In this document: one piece after another, positions 8,270-17,921 of the stretch | Position numbering within the stretch: the stretch's first letter is position 1 | Layout of the letters: the number at the start of each line of letters is the position of its first letter | Assembly (NCBI RefSeq): GCF_900142105.1 | Contig: NZ_FQZS01000006.1 | Coordinates: 62,001 to 126,000, forward strand | Length of the DNA: 64,000 bases | Direction of reading: 5' to 3' | Origin: Lutispora thermophila DSM 19022 | Lineage (GTDB): Bacteria; Bacillota; Clostridia; Lutisporales; Lutisporaceae | Program-made: the position numbers and the translations under genes | Notes under the pieces: model-generated | What the model saw: only the letters and a program-made list of their open reading frames with translations | What the model was told of the DNA's origin: nothing | The model's database searches: none

Positions 8270-10747
8270 CTATTCAAACTTGATTTCTTCTACTAATTTC
8301 ATCTGGTGGCTTTTAAGAATAGGAGCCACAGATCCTATTAGATTTATAACAATTCCGGCAATTCCCGCTAAAATAAAAGTGGAGTGTTTAAGTTCCGGCA
8401 CCATCGTAATTTTGGGGCCAGCTACTAGAAAAATTGTTTGTATTTCCAAATAGGAAACAAAAACTGCAATAACTGCACCAATCAAACCAGAGGAAAACCC
8501 TTCAAGTAAAGTAATTTGAATATTCTGTCGGTTACTAAGCCCTACTGATTTATACATGGCAATTGAACGGCGCTTTTGGATATAATTAATCAAGAGATTG
8601 TTAATTACACCTACAGTTGCTAATAGCAGAATAAGCCATGTCATACTATGCATGGGCTGTAAAAAGGCTTCTACTGTAGCAAGTGCATCTGTTGTAAATT
8701 CCTTTACTGTCCGGCTCCAATTTGGGGTTTCTCCAAATAAGTCTCGTATCTGGATTATAATTGCCTCAGGGTCCACAGCGGTATATGCGAGAAGTTTATA
8801 TGTTTGCATACCAAAATCCTGTGTAGCATAATAAGATGGGATGACAGCTTCCGCATCAGTAGCTCTCGATTTGAAACTGCCAATAACCCTATATCTATAC
8901 TCCATCCCATTGTAGGAAAGGGAAATTATATCATTTACAGAAATTCCAGTCCGATCCATGCAGTTTTCACTCAACAGAATGTTTCTCTCATGATGAAATT
9001 CATAAAAGGCTTGTTCCAACAGGCCATTAGAATAATTAAGTGCAAACATGGAGCTATACCAGTCCAGATTGTCTGTTGCTTCCAATCTGATGAGGTTGTT
9101 TCTATTTGCTTGAACAGAATTTTCCATTATATAAATGGGAAGTATTTTTTTAATACCATCCATATTTCGTACTTTCTCTACAAAACTCTGATCCATGTCG
9201 CCGTTAGCCAAACCATCTAATTCTGCACCATGAAACACATCGATGATGTACGTGGTAACAAAATTGCCAACAACGCTTATAACGATAACTGCAGATAAAC
9301 TGATAAATAGCAATGCTATGTTTTGTGTTACATTTTTATTATCACGTATATTTCTGGCAGACAATTTGCCTTCGCCTTTAAAAATAACTTCATATAACCG
9401 CTCCATTCCAGATGAAATCAGGTTGGTGATAAGAGGAATGTTAAGAATTGCAGCTGTAATCAGTCCAAGTAATGAAAAACCACCTGCCGGATATAGCATA
9501 CTCTTTGGTGCGATTCTTGGTAGAATAATGGATATGATAAACAGCACAATCCCAATAAGTATAGTAGCCTTATTCGAGACATGCTTTTCATCAACCCTAC
9601 CAAGAACTATATCCTTGATTGGTAAGCGGCTTGCTCGCCTTATAGGCAGCCATGAGCTTGATATTGAGACTACCATGGCTACAGCAAAAGGAAGAATAAT
9701 ACTTAAAGGAGAGATGATAACCGGAATTTCAATGCCATTAGATAGTGTTTTTCCTATTCCACGTAAAATGAACTTCAATATAAGCATACCTATAGGAATG
9801 CCAAACAGACCGCCTAAAAGTCCATAAATCAAGCTTTCAAATAGAAAAACCTTTGTAACTTCTTTTTCTGTAGCTCCAATACTGCGAAAAGTGCCAATAA
9901 TGGGAAGTCTATCTAAGGTTACGACTTTGTAACTGCTGTAGATAATAAAAACGCTAATTGTAAGAGCAAAAAAGCTGATAAGGAAAAATGGCATGGATTT
10001 TTGCCGGGCATCTGCCGCAATTTGTGCCTCATTTACGATTTCTGATATATCATATATGTGGTTTGGCATATTGTTTTGTAAGGCGTTTTTTAATTCTGCT
10101 GTTGTAACTCCTTTTGCAGGTTCTATCAATATTTCATTATACCCATCTGTCTGGCTTACAAGTTTTCTCAGTGTGTCAAGGGGAAAAAGGGCAGTTGTAC
10201 CTCTTGTTTGGCGCAGGAAGATTGTATCATATGCAGCTATTTCTCCTACTTCAAATGTAACAGGCATGCCTTTCACCTGTAAGGTAATTAAATCACCCTT
10301 TTCAATGCTAAACTTTGATGTAAATCTATCTGGTAGGATTACTTGATTACCTGAAAAATCGGTGATTTCTTCTCCGTTTACCAAACGTAGTTTATTGATC
10401 TGATTAAGTGCTTTTATTTCCGCTGCAATAAGATCCATGGATTCATAATATCCTTCTTTGTGGTAAATAGCAGAGCCTGTTATTATGCCAACTTTTACAC
10501 CTATCTCTGGCAAATCAGGAATATCATCTAAACTGATTCCTGTAGCGCTATCTTTGGTTGTTACGGAAATGGTGGCACTTCCTGTCATACCACGAGCCAT
10601 CTTTTTTTGAGCGCTTTCATAGGAAGCTCCAATGGATAGAGAGACAAACAGCAGGATGGTTGATAATAAAATGGATAATAACATGACGGAAGTACGCAGC
10701 TTGTGTTCTTTTAAGTTTGTAAGAATGTATTTCAGAATAATTGTCAA
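8270..10747 (-). CDS. FtsX/MacB-type ABC permease with two FtsX domains
   Basis: About 825 residues. One membrane segment near the N-terminus is followed by an extracellular MacB-like domain, a first FtsX block of three segments (about residues 255-375), a second membrane/periplasmic half, and a final FtsX block (about 705-820, SMTWLILLLATVGVINNLLINYIQKRRSIAMYKS region). This duplicated layout is typical of Firmicute exporters for lipoproteins, peptides or antimicrobial-peptide resistance. A GTG start at 10756 is possible, but I favour the TTG at 10747, which has GTGGGTG six bases upstream. The genes upstream are its probable two-component regulators. Confidence 0.88.
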   Translation of the reverse strand: MTIILKYILTNLKEHKLRTSVMLLSILLSTILLFVSLSIGASYESAQKKMARGMTGSATISVTTKDSATGISLDDIPDLPEIGVKVGIITGSAIYHKEGYYESMDLIAAEIKALNQINKLRLVNGEEITDFSGNQVILPDRFTSKFSIEKGDLITLQVKGMPVTFEVGEIAAYDTIFLRQTRGTTALFPLDTLRKLVSQTDGYNEILIEPAKGVTTAELKNALQNNMPNHIYDISEIVNEAQIAADARQKSMPFFLISFFALTISVFIIYSSYKVVTLDRLPIIGTFRSIGATEKEVTKVFLFESLIYGLLGGLFGIPIGMLILKFILRGIGKTLSNGIEIPVIISPLSIILPFAVAMVVSISSSWLPIRRASRLPIKDIVLGRVDEKHVSNKATILIGIVLFIISIILPRIAPKSMLYPAGGFSLLGLITAAILNIPLITNLISSGMERLYEVIFKGEGKLSARNIRDNKNVTQNIALLFISLSAVIVISVVGNFVTTYIIDVFHGAELDGLANGDMDQSFVEKVRNMDGIKKILPIYIMENSVQANRNNLIRLEATDNLDWYSSMFALNYSNGLLEQAFYEFHHERNILLSENCMDRTGISVNDIISLSYNGMEYRYRVIGSFKSRATDAEAVIPSYYATQDFGMQTYKLLAYTAVDPEAIIIQIRDLFGETPNWSRTVKEFTTDALATVEAFLQPMHSMTWLILLLATVGVINNLLINYIQKRRSIAMYKSVGLSNRQNIQITLLEGFSSGLIGAVIAVFVSYLEIQTIFLVAGPKITMVPELKHSTFILAGIAGIVINLIGSVAPILKSHQMKLVEEIKFE

Positions 10748-10917
10748 AATAAACACCCACTTTCAGTTATGGTTTGTTAGTGTATTTCTTTGTTTTCTTA
10801 CTGTATAACAGATGAGCTTAACTCCTGGAACAACATGTAGCTCAAAGGGTTGGTTAACGCATACTGTATTAAATATTTTCGAGCATGCTTTGCTTTTTTC
10901 ACCTCCTTATGTAAGAA

Positions 10918-10960
10918 AAGGTTGACAGCTATCATGGTTACATGATACTCTGTCAACCTT
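10918..10960 (-). terminator. Strong interrupted hairpin between histidine kinase and ABC genes
   Basis: The arms AAGGTTGACAG (10918-10928) and CTGTCAACCTT (10950-10960), with an inner TATCATG/CATGATA stem and a 4-nt loop, are followed on the minus strand by TTTTCTT. It can act as a terminator or attenuator of the regulator operon. The same arm contains TTGACA, so it also lies where a promoter -35 for the ABC genes could be. Confidence 0.65.
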
Positions 10961-11018
10961 AATCAATCTTTTAGAGAAACTTAATTAACCTTAATCAAGC
11001 TTAATCAATCTTAATAGC
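10959..11018 (-). promoter_or_regulatory. Phased TTAATCAA direct repeats, candidate response-regulator operator
   Basis: Copies of TTAAT(C/T)AA begin at 10959, 10981, 10991 and 11001, with a partial copy TTAATAG at 11011; the steps are 22, 10, 10 and 10 bp. They sit upstream (minus strand) of a TTGACA element and of the ABC genes. OmpR-family regulators bind direct repeats of this phase, so I infer a binding site for the adjacent response regulator. The repeats run into the last codons of the kinase gene. Confidence 0.45.
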
Positions 11019-12422
11019 AGGGAGAAGTATTTCAAATGTAGTACCGTATCCCAAGGTGCTTGATACGGAAATAGTACCACCATGGGTTTCTATAATGCCT
11101 TTAGCAATCGCAAGGCCTAAGCCGGTACCCTCTGTTTTTTGATCTGTATTTGTCCCTCGATAATAACGATTAAATAACTTTGCTGTTTCCTCCTTGGACA
11201 TTCCATTTCCATTATCTGAAACAATGATTGTTAAGCTGCTGTCTGACTTTTTTACTTGTAGCGTAACTTCCGTATTCTGGTTTCCATGAACAAAAGCATT
11301 GATAATTAGGTTTTTGAAAGCTCGCATAAGTAGAGTAGAATCAAAAGAGCAGATAATTTCTCCATAATCACTTTCAAAATGAATGATACGGTTTTCATAT
11401 TCTGGTGTATTTAGAATATCAATAATTGTTTCCCTTAGAAAGCGCACAATGTTTCCGTTGGACGGATTAAAGGGAATCATGCCACTTTCTAATTGATAAG
11501 TTAATTTTAAATCGTTTAGAAGCTTTTCAGTATATTCAACATTTTTCAGGATTATTTGTGAATAGCGTTTTCTCTGTTCTATGCTTACAGAGCCGTCCTC
11601 TGATAGAATTTCTGCATATCCTCGGATTGGGGAGAGGGGAGTTTTCAGATCATGGGTTATGTTTGCAATCCATTCCTCTCGTAGCCGTTCTGTTTCCTTG
11701 CAAAGTTGGTCAGCATTCTTAATTTCTTCATATAACGCATTTATACTTTCGTATATATCAGCAAAAGCACCTTTTTTATGAAGAGGAAGGTAAGTTCTAT
11801 TTGGAATTTCCTTGATTGAATCTGTAAGCTTGCTGATGTTTCGTGTTATCCAGAAGCCGTACAATAATCCTGAGATAATGATTAAAATAAGGGTTGTGCT
11901 CATGCAAATAAGAAAAATGGTTTTTCCGTAGGTAAAATTTTCTCCATTTAGATACATTGTCACTTTTGCTATTTTAAATGGAAAATATAAGATATAGGAA
12001 TATAATGTACCGTTATTAGATAAAGTCCCAATAAAAGCTGTGGTTTCTCTATTTTCCAGATACCCAAAATGATACAGTTTTAAAAAATCTATATTAGAAT
12101 AGCTTATTTTTGCTTGCGTTGGTTTTTGGTAGCTATACAGCTCTTGTCCTTGTTCATTTAGTATCTGAAGACCAATCCTTTCTTCTTGCAACTGTGTCAT
12201 AGCTGTTTGAGTGATAAGGGGTTCATTGTTGATGAAGACAATTTGACTTTTAAAGTTTTCTGTAAAATCAATAACCCAGTTATTGACTACGGTAGATCCG
12301 TCGCCTTTTTGCACAGAAAAAAGCGAGAAAAAGAAACAAGAGGCAAGGATGAAGATTACCAGTAAAGAAAGGCAAAAAATTATGTATATATGAAAACTTG
12401 TTCGATAACCGGACTTCTTCAT
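11001..12422 (-). CDS. Two-component sensor histidine kinase
   Basis: 473 residues. Two membrane segments (about 12-34 and 166-190) enclose an extracellular sensor of about 130 residues. A HAMP-like linker follows, then the phospho-acceptor box ANITHDLKTPLSPIRGYAEI and an ATPase domain with N box (LIINAFVHGN), G1 (VSDNGNGM) and G2 (GTGLGLAIAKG). It autophosphorylates on the His and passes phosphate to the partner regulator encoded immediately upstream, whose stop codon abuts this ATG. Ligand unknown; linkage to a MacB/FtsX transporter suggests sensing of an envelope stress or antimicrobial compound. Confidence 0.93.
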   Translation of the reverse strand: MKKSGYRTSFHIYIIFCLSLLVIFILASCFFFSLFSVQKGDGSTVVNNWVIDFTENFKSQIVFINNEPLITQTAMTQLQEERIGLQILNEQGQELYSYQKPTQAKISYSNIDFLKLYHFGYLENRETTAFIGTLSNNGTLYSYILYFPFKIAKVTMYLNGENFTYGKTIFLICMSTTLILIIISGLLYGFWITRNISKLTDSIKEIPNRTYLPLHKKGAFADIYESINALYEEIKNADQLCKETERLREEWIANITHDLKTPLSPIRGYAEILSEDGSVSIEQRKRYSQIILKNVEYTEKLLNDLKLTYQLESGMIPFNPSNGNIVRFLRETIIDILNTPEYENRIIHFESDYGEIICSFDSTLLMRAFKNLIINAFVHGNQNTEVTLQVKKSDSSLTIIVSDNGNGMSKEETAKLFNRYYRGTNTDQKTEGTGLGLAIAKGIIETHGGTISVSSTLGYGTTFEILLPAIKID

Positions 12423-13127
12423 CTAATCGATATCCTTTCTCAATTTATATCCAAGCCCCTTAATAGTTATGAGTTGTTTTGGGTTTGAGGGATCATCTTC
12501 TATTTTTTCCCGAATATGTCTTATATGTACCATAATTGCATTGTCGCAAATGCAGCTGTATTCACCCCAAACCTGTTCATATAATTGCTCTTTGCTAATG
12601 ATTTTGTTTACATTTTCTGCCAAATAACTCAAAAGTAAAAACTCTCTACCGGTCAATTCAATCTCTTTTCCATTTTTAAATACACGGCAACTTTCCTTAT
12701 GTATCTTCAAAGGCCCTACTTGTAAAGAGAGAGATTGATTATCTGCTTTTGTCTGATTATAATGCTGCCGCCTAAGCTGGGCTTTTATACGGTAAACTAC
12801 TTCTCTCGGACTGAAGGGTTTTGTAATATAGTCATCACCCCCACTGGATAGTCCAAGGATTTTGTCGATATCATCACTTCTGGAAGAAAGAAATAGAATA
12901 GAGCAGTAAGAATACTCCCTAATTTTTTTGCATATTTCCAGACCGTCCATATCTGGAAGCATAACATCCAACACAATCACTTCCGGTTGGAAGTCATGGC
13001 ATATTTTTAAAGCTTGTTCTCCAGTATATGCCTTCTGGATTTCATAATTTCCATCCTTCTTTAGAACTTCTTCCAGAAGATCAACAATATCCTTTTCATC
13101 ATCTACCAACAAAACTTTACTTCTCAT
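12423..13127 (-). CDS. OmpR-family response regulator
   Basis: 234 residues. The N-terminal receiver has the acidic pair (LLVDDEKDI), phospho-acceptor Asp (VIVLDVMLPDMDG), Thr/Ser switch (FLSSRS) and Lys (DYITKPFSP). The C-terminal winged helix (EIELTGREFLLLSYLAENVN to LITIKGLGYKLRKD) is of OmpR/PhoB type. It is the first gene of a regulator-kinase operon; AAAGGAT lies before the ATG. It probably activates the ABC exporter genes downstream through the phased repeats near 10959-11018. Confidence 0.94.
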   Translation of the reverse strand: MRSKVLLVDDEKDIVDLLEEVLKKDGNYEIQKAYTGEQALKICHDFQPEVIVLDVMLPDMDGLEICKKIREYSYCSILFLSSRSDDIDKILGLSSGGDDYITKPFSPREVVYRIKAQLRRQHYNQTKADNQSLSLQVGPLKIHKESCRVFKNGKEIELTGREFLLLSYLAENVNKIISKEQLYEQVWGEYSCICDNAIMVHIRHIREKIEDDPSNPKQLITIKGLGYKLRKDID

Positions 13128-13574
13128 AATCCTGTATCCTTTCTGTATTTGTCAATAGGTTTATGTTCATCCTTCAGTATAACCTAAAAATGACCAAAAT
13201 GCATCATAATGTCAAGCAATCTTTCTGACTGTCATTATGAAAAGTACATATAAAGCATATCCTTTATGTATGTTTTGTAAATCATATACAGAAAAGTAAA
13301 TAAAACAAAGGCAGTAGCACTGGTTAAACTTATTGTATATAGTAACACACAATTTCGAAACCTTGATTCAGATATACAAAGAATCAATCTATGAGGGATT
13401 TGTATGGAATGTTAAGGTTTGATTTTAAAAATAGAATTTATTAAATTATACTGAAAATGTATCATAACATTGATGACAAGATTGGTTAGATGATTATACT
13501 GTAATTGAGAGAAATTAAATGTCTGTGGATTTAATACATAAAGTTATTAAAGAAAAACTGAAGGGGTTGATTGT
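13128..13574. other. Intergenic region between divergent regulator and pseudogene
   Basis: AT-rich DNA that must hold the promoter of the minus-strand regulator operon. I see no gene, RNA element or strong repeat in it. Confidence 0.5.
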
Positions 13575-14289
13575 TTGGAGATTATTAATGTTGGCAATAA
13601 GGTATGCAACAACTACATTATAAGGCTTGATAATGGATATTTATTGATAGACACTGGTTATCCGGAGCATTTAAAAGTTTCAGTAGAAAATTGAGAGAAC
13701 ATAATATTCAGATAAGAGATATTTCATATATTCTACTAACACATGCCTATAATGATCATGACGGTTTTTAAATGAGATTTTGGATAACTCTGATGCAAAG
13801 GTCATATTGCATCCTCTGGCTGTAGATAGATTGCGAAAAGGACAGAATTCATTTGACAGTGGATGTACAAGCTATATGGCTTTGACATTTTGCAGAATTT
13901 TGAAATTGCTTGGGAAGGGGGAACATGGGTTCCTAATCGTTGACAGGCATGAAAGATATATTATATTAGAGGAAAACACAAAGCCTATTGTTGCAGAACA
14001 GTTATATGGCACTGTCCTATATTTACCTGGACATACGAAAGATTCTATCGGACTGATATTAAAAGTTGGCTCGTTGTTTTGAGGTGATGCTGCAATGAAT
14101 GTTTTCCCAAGCATCCATAGAATAGGCATATGGGCTGGAAGATTAGAAGATTATAGGAAATCATGGCAAGTAATCATCAATCATAATCCTGCAATTATAT
14201 ATCCATCCCATGGCAAAGCCTTTATGAAAGAAGATTTAGAGAAAAACATACATAGATTAGAAAAGTTAAAGTTATATCCACTTAAATAA
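13575..14289 (+). pseudogene. Metallo-beta-lactamase-fold hydrolase, multiply broken
   Basis: Reading across frames gives one recognisable MBL-fold hydrolase from a TTG start (ribosome site AAGGGG at 13562): EIINVGNKVCNNYIIRLDNG, LLIDTGYPEHLK, ISYILLTHAYNDHDGF, LYLPGHTKDSIGL, GDAAMNVFPS, YPSHGKAF. Lesions: a one-base shift in an A run near 13673, a second in a T run near 13766, and an in-frame TGA at 14080 where relatives have Cys (CGDAAMN). The zinc motif HxHxDH also reads H-A-Y-N-D-H, so the second His is lost. Several independent lesions make true decay more likely than sequencing error. Confidence 0.88.
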
Positions 14290-14503
14290 ACCGATACCCA
14301 ATACCTAAAGAGAGCATGACATAAACCTAGTTTTTTTGATATACATGTGGCCAATGTGGGTCAAATCTTATTGCTGACATCCATGAAAATAAAAAAACAA
14401 AAGCATATGGAAATTTTGAATTGTCACAGTTCCAATAGATAATGGAGTACCTTATATAAAGTATCGCAGTGAACCATGGAGGATAAGGGTAAAATGTTGA
14501 TTG

Positions 14504-15460
14504 TTATCTTGAAATATCAAAGCCAAGGTCAGTCAACATTTTCTTGTCCTGTATGGTATTATTACCTACTGTGGTCAACATGTCACCGGTTATTGTGGCA
14601 TTTACACCGGACAGGAAGGTTTTGGCACCACCGTCCTTGAAATAGATTCTGCCTGCTGCCATGCGAATATATGCATTAGGATTTATGTATCGAAAGATGG
14701 CGATTGTCCTTAGAATGTCATCCTCTGAAAGGGGCTCCAAACTTTCATAACAGGTTCCTTTGATGGGCATTAAAACATTTATTGGAATAGAATCTACCTG
14801 TAGTTCAGATAGGCTTAAAGCCATATCGATTCGGTCATACCAAGTCTCTCCCATTCCAATGATGCAGCCGGAACAAACCCTAAGGCCTGCCTTTTTAGCA
14901 AGCATTATTGTATTTGTTTTATCCTCATATGTATGAGTAGTGCAAACATTAGGAAAATATCTTTTTGAGGTTTCAATATTTGCATGGTACATGGATACAC
15001 CTGCATCTTTTAAACGAGCAAACTCTTCTTCTCCAATAAGACCATGTGAAGCGCAAAGCTCTATGTTACATTCATCTTTCATTTTCCTATATGACTCTAT
15101 GGCTTTATCAAAATCTTTACCCAGCAGGGCTCTGCCGGAAGTTACGATAGAATAACGATGTACACCGTTAGCCTCATTTTTCTTACAATCCTCCAAGATC
15201 ACTTCAGGATCTAAAAACTCATGCTTGTCTATTCCTGTATGATGGTAAACTGATTGAGCACAGAATTTGCAATTTTCGCTGCAATTACCGCTTCGGCCAT
15301 TGATTATGGCACAAAGGTCTACCTTGTTTCCGCATAATTCCTTCCGAATCATATTTGCGCCTTCCAATAATTCATTCAACTCTGCAGTTAAAAAGATATT
15401 GAAATCTTCATCTCTTTGTAAACGTCTTCCAGCTATGATTTCTTTTGCTAATCTCTTCAT
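14504..15460 (-). CDS. bioB: Biotin synthase
   Basis: 318 residues. A radical-SAM enzyme that inserts sulfur into dethiobiotin, the last step of biotin synthesis. It has the [4Fe-4S] motif CxxxCxxC in GNCSENCKFCAQS, followed by the BioB-type NGVHRYSIVTSGRAL, CASHGLIGEEEF, YHANIETSKRYFP and IRMAAGRIYFKDGGAKTFLSGVNA regions that also provide the [2Fe-2S] ligands. The start is at 15460, where GGAGGA precedes the ATG; the frame runs open to 15604 but through the promoter. It stands alone: bioA, bioD and bioF are not in the window, so the organism either makes biotin from genes elsewhere or salvages dethiobiotin. Confidence 0.95.
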   Translation of the reverse strand: MKRLAKEIIAGRRLQRDEDFNIFLTAELNELLEGANMIRKELCGNKVDLCAIINGRSGNCSENCKFCAQSVYHHTGIDKHEFLDPEVILEDCKKNEANGVHRYSIVTSGRALLGKDFDKAIESYRKMKDECNIELCASHGLIGEEEFARLKDAGVSMYHANIETSKRYFPNVCTTHTYEDKTNTIMLAKKAGLRVCSGCIIGMGETWYDRIDMALSLSELQVDSIPINVLMPIKGTCYESLEPLSEDDILRTIAIFRYINPNAYIRMAAGRIYFKDGGAKTFLSGVNATITGDMLTTVGNNTIQDKKMLTDLGFDISR

Positions 15461-15565
15461 ATTTATATCCTCCTGATAAGTATTGAAGTAGAAACAAATA
15501 TTTGCTTTGAGAATAATTTTGAATACATGATTCATTTTATTGAATAAGTCTTCAACACATAAGGA

Positions 15566-15620
15566 AGTATATATGAAAAAGATAATATTGTCAACTATAT
15601 ACAATCAATAAGTTTACAAT
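15566..15620 (-). promoter_or_regulatory. bioB promoter with BirA-type operator
   Basis: On the minus strand, TTGACA (15594-15589), a 17-bp spacer and TATACT (15571-15566) form a good sigma-A promoter. Overlapping the -35 is the inverted repeat ATTGTAAAC-N16-GTTGACAAT (15620-15587), which has the arms and spacing of BirA (biotin repressor) boxes. Biotin-dependent repression of bioB is inferred. Confidence 0.75.
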
Positions 15621-15661
15621 ATGGAGTCATAAAAATAGCCTATTTAAGAAAACAACGCATT

Positions 15662-16564
15662 TTACTCTGCATCAATTATTTTATGAAGAACATCTCGCAA
15701 TTCCTCCATAAATCCTTCTATTTGAGGCGTCATAATCTTGTTGATATGGAGAACCATTTGTACAGATTGTGTCTGATTTGTTTCTGGAATGTTCAGAATA
15801 TGAATTTTTCCATGCTCCACAGAAGTCCGCACAGTATAATAGGGAAGAACAGACAGGAACATATCTTTTTCAACCATCCTTCGTGCCATATCCGCGCTTT
15901 GCATCTTTAAAAATGTATGAAGTTCGATGTGATGAGCTGCCATAATATGTTGAAAATTTATGCTGTAGGGTGCAGACTCCTCCATCAAAATGAAATCATA
16001 TCCGGATAAATCTTCAAGGTTTATTTTGTCTAGACGGGAAAGTGGATGTAATGGGTTTGCCACAACCACAATAGGGACGTCGACTTTATGCCAGCAATGC
16101 CATTCTGTTTTCGGTAATGGATCATCAATGAGACAAGCTGCATCCAACAGGCCACATTGCAATTTGCTTTTCAATGTTGCTGTAGCATCTACCGTTAATT
16201 CAACTTTTACACGGGGAAAACGTTTGTGGTAATTAATAATTGTGTCTTCCATGAATAAGTTGAAAATAGACTCTACTACACCTATTCGTACAGTACCACC
16301 AAGGGATTCTTCAGATTTTAAGAAGTTTTCCATGTGTAATGCGGTGGATACGATTTGACGCGCATAGGGCAATAACTCTTCTCCGTATTGAGTAAGTGAG
16401 ACACTACGACCGATTCTGTTAAACAATGGAGCACCTATTTCCAACTCCAGTTGTTGAATTTGTGCGCTCACATTTGACTGTGAATATCCTAATTCCCGAG
16501 CTGCTTGTGTAAAGTTTTGAAGAGCAGCTACTTTTAGAAAGGTATTTAGATTCCGAATTTCCAT
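15662..16564 (-). CDS. LysR-family transcriptional regulator
   Basis: 300 residues. The N-terminal winged helix (MEIRNLNTFLKVAALQNFTQAARELGY region, SQSNVSAQIQQLE recognition helix) is followed by a two-lobed LysR substrate-binding domain (GTVRIGVVESI to the end). The start is at 16564, with GGAGGT seven bases before the ATG; upstream in-frame codons lack a site. It is transcribed divergently from the PLP-enzyme gene at 16743, with about 180 bp between, the standard LysR arrangement. I infer that it controls that gene in response to a sulfur amino acid or its precursor. Confidence 0.92.
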   Translation of the reverse strand: MEIRNLNTFLKVAALQNFTQAARELGYSQSNVSAQIQQLELEIGAPLFNRIGRSVSLTQYGEELLPYARQIVSTALHMENFLKSEESLGGTVRIGVVESIFNLFMEDTIINYHKRFPRVKVELTVDATATLKSKLQCGLLDAACLIDDPLPKTEWHCWHKVDVPIVVVANPLHPLSRLDKINLEDLSGYDFILMEESAPYSINFQHIMAAHHIELHTFLKMQSADMARRMVEKDMFLSVLPYYTVRTSVEHGKIHILNIPETNQTQSVQMVLHINKIMTPQIEGFMEELRDVLHKIIDAE

Positions 16565-16742
16565 ATTAACCTCCAGATATATTTTGATTACATGATACAA
16601 TACTCTGATTGCTAAATCAATCAAAAATAGTGATTGAAATAATAAAAATCATTTGTTTTACAGATTGATATTATCGTGTTAAGATGCTTCTAAAGAGAAA
16701 AACTATTTTTCTACAATATGATGAAAAAGGAGTGAACATTAA

Positions 16743-17921
16743 ATGAATCGATTCATGAGAATGCAAACCATTGCTGTACATGGAGGCAATCGAAAAGACG
16801 ATATATTTGGAGCCATTAATGAGCCAATTTATATGACTTCCAATTATCGCATTCATACAGATGGCACTCCTGTGGATTGGAGTGGAACGGAGAGTTACAT
16901 TTATTCTAGAAATCGCAATGTTAACCAAATGGTTTTACAAGACAAACTCTGTGCCTTGACTGGTGCAGAAGACTGTGCAATATTTGCAAGTGGTGTTGCT
17001 GCTCTTGCTGCTGTGTTTGTATCATTTTTGAATACAGGTGATCATGTGATTGTTTCCAAAGTATGTTATAGTGCAACAAAATTGCTGCTGGATAAGTACT
17101 TGCCAGAAAAGTACAACATAGAGGTTACTTTTTTGGATTCAACTGATACGGAGGCTGTATGTGCTGCGATTCGTCCCAACACACGTTTGATTCATATAGA
17201 AACACCTGGAAATCCAACTACAGAAATAAGCGATATACGTGCAATTGCATCATTGGCACATTCTGCTGGTGCTTTGCTTTCTGTGGATGCTACCTTTGCA
17301 GGCCCCATAAGCATTTTTCCTCTACAATTGGGAGCAGATTTAGAAATTCATAGTATGACAAAGTATATCAATGGACATGGCGATTCGCTTGGAGGATGCG
17401 TACTTGGTAAAAAAGAGCTGATATCACAGGTAAAGGAAATTGCCATGGTGAATTTCGGAGGAGTTCTGAGTCCTTTCAATGCATGGCTGATTGCCAGGGG
17501 ATTGGCAACGCTCCCTATGCGGATGGCCCAACATAGCCGTACTGCTTTGGCGGTAGCTGAATTTTTAGAGAAAAGTCCTGCAGTTAGATTTGTTTGGTAT
17601 CCAGGCTTAAAAAGTCATCCCCAAAATAATCTAGCGAAGGAGTTGATGAAAGGTCAGTATTCCGGTATGATAGCCTTTGATATTAGAGGAGATGAAAGGG
17701 TGCACCTGCAATTTCTAAATGAGTTAAAACTGGTTACTCATGCAGTATCTTTAGGTGATATCGAAAGTTTGATTGTTTACTATGATAAAGAAAGCGATAA
17801 GCTGCCTTACTATCCTCAAATTTTTCGTGAAGGCTTCTTCCGTTTTAGCATAGGTTTGGAAGAGGCAGAGGATTTGATAGATGATCTACAGCAAGCATTT
17901 GCATCTTGTAAATTAGTATAA
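16743..17921 (+). CDS. PLP-dependent Cys/Met-metabolism enzyme (trans-sulfuration family)
   Basis: 392 residues of the cystathionine gamma-synthase/methionine gamma-lyase fold. Features: SRNRNVNQMVLQDKLCALTG near the N-terminus, ASGVAALAAVF phosphate-binding region, IHIETPGNPTTEISDI, and the PLP Lys in the short motif SMTKYINGHGD. The C-terminal LVTHAVSLGDIESLI and FRFSIGLEE are typical of the family. Which reaction it performs (gamma-synthase, gamma-lyase, beta-lyase or sulfhydrylase) cannot be decided. AAAAAGGAG precedes the ATG, and the divergent LysR gene is the likely regulator. A strong terminator follows at 18054. Confidence 0.9.
   Translation: MNRFMRMQTIAVHGGNRKDDIFGAINEPIYMTSNYRIHTDGTPVDWSGTESYIYSRNRNVNQMVLQDKLCALTGAEDCAIFASGVAALAAVFVSFLNTGDHVIVSKVCYSATKLLLDKYLPEKYNIEVTFLDSTDTEAVCAAIRPNTRLIHIETPGNPTTEISDIRAIASLAHSAGALLSVDATFAGPISIFPLQLGADLEIHSMTKYINGHGDSLGGCVLGKKELISQVKEIAMVNFGGVLSPFNAWLIARGLATLPMRMAQHSRTALAVAEFLEKSPAVRFVWYPGLKSHPQNNLAKELMKGQYSGMIAFDIRGDERVHLQFLNELKLVTHAVSLGDIESLIVYYDKESDKLPYYPQIFREGFFRFSIGLEEAEDLIDDLQQAFASCKLV

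Noticed and set aside
10798-10902. 34-codon frame (GTG start, Lys-rich then hydrophobic) upstream of the ABC permease
   Set aside because: A leader or signal peptide was considered, but the GTG is itself part of the AGGAGGTG ribosome-like sequence and no alternative start is well placed.
14320-14460. Short frame with a CGQCG motif between the hydrolase pseudogene and bioB
   Set aside because: Resembles a zinc-ribbon fragment but has no start and is interrupted; not enough to call a gene.
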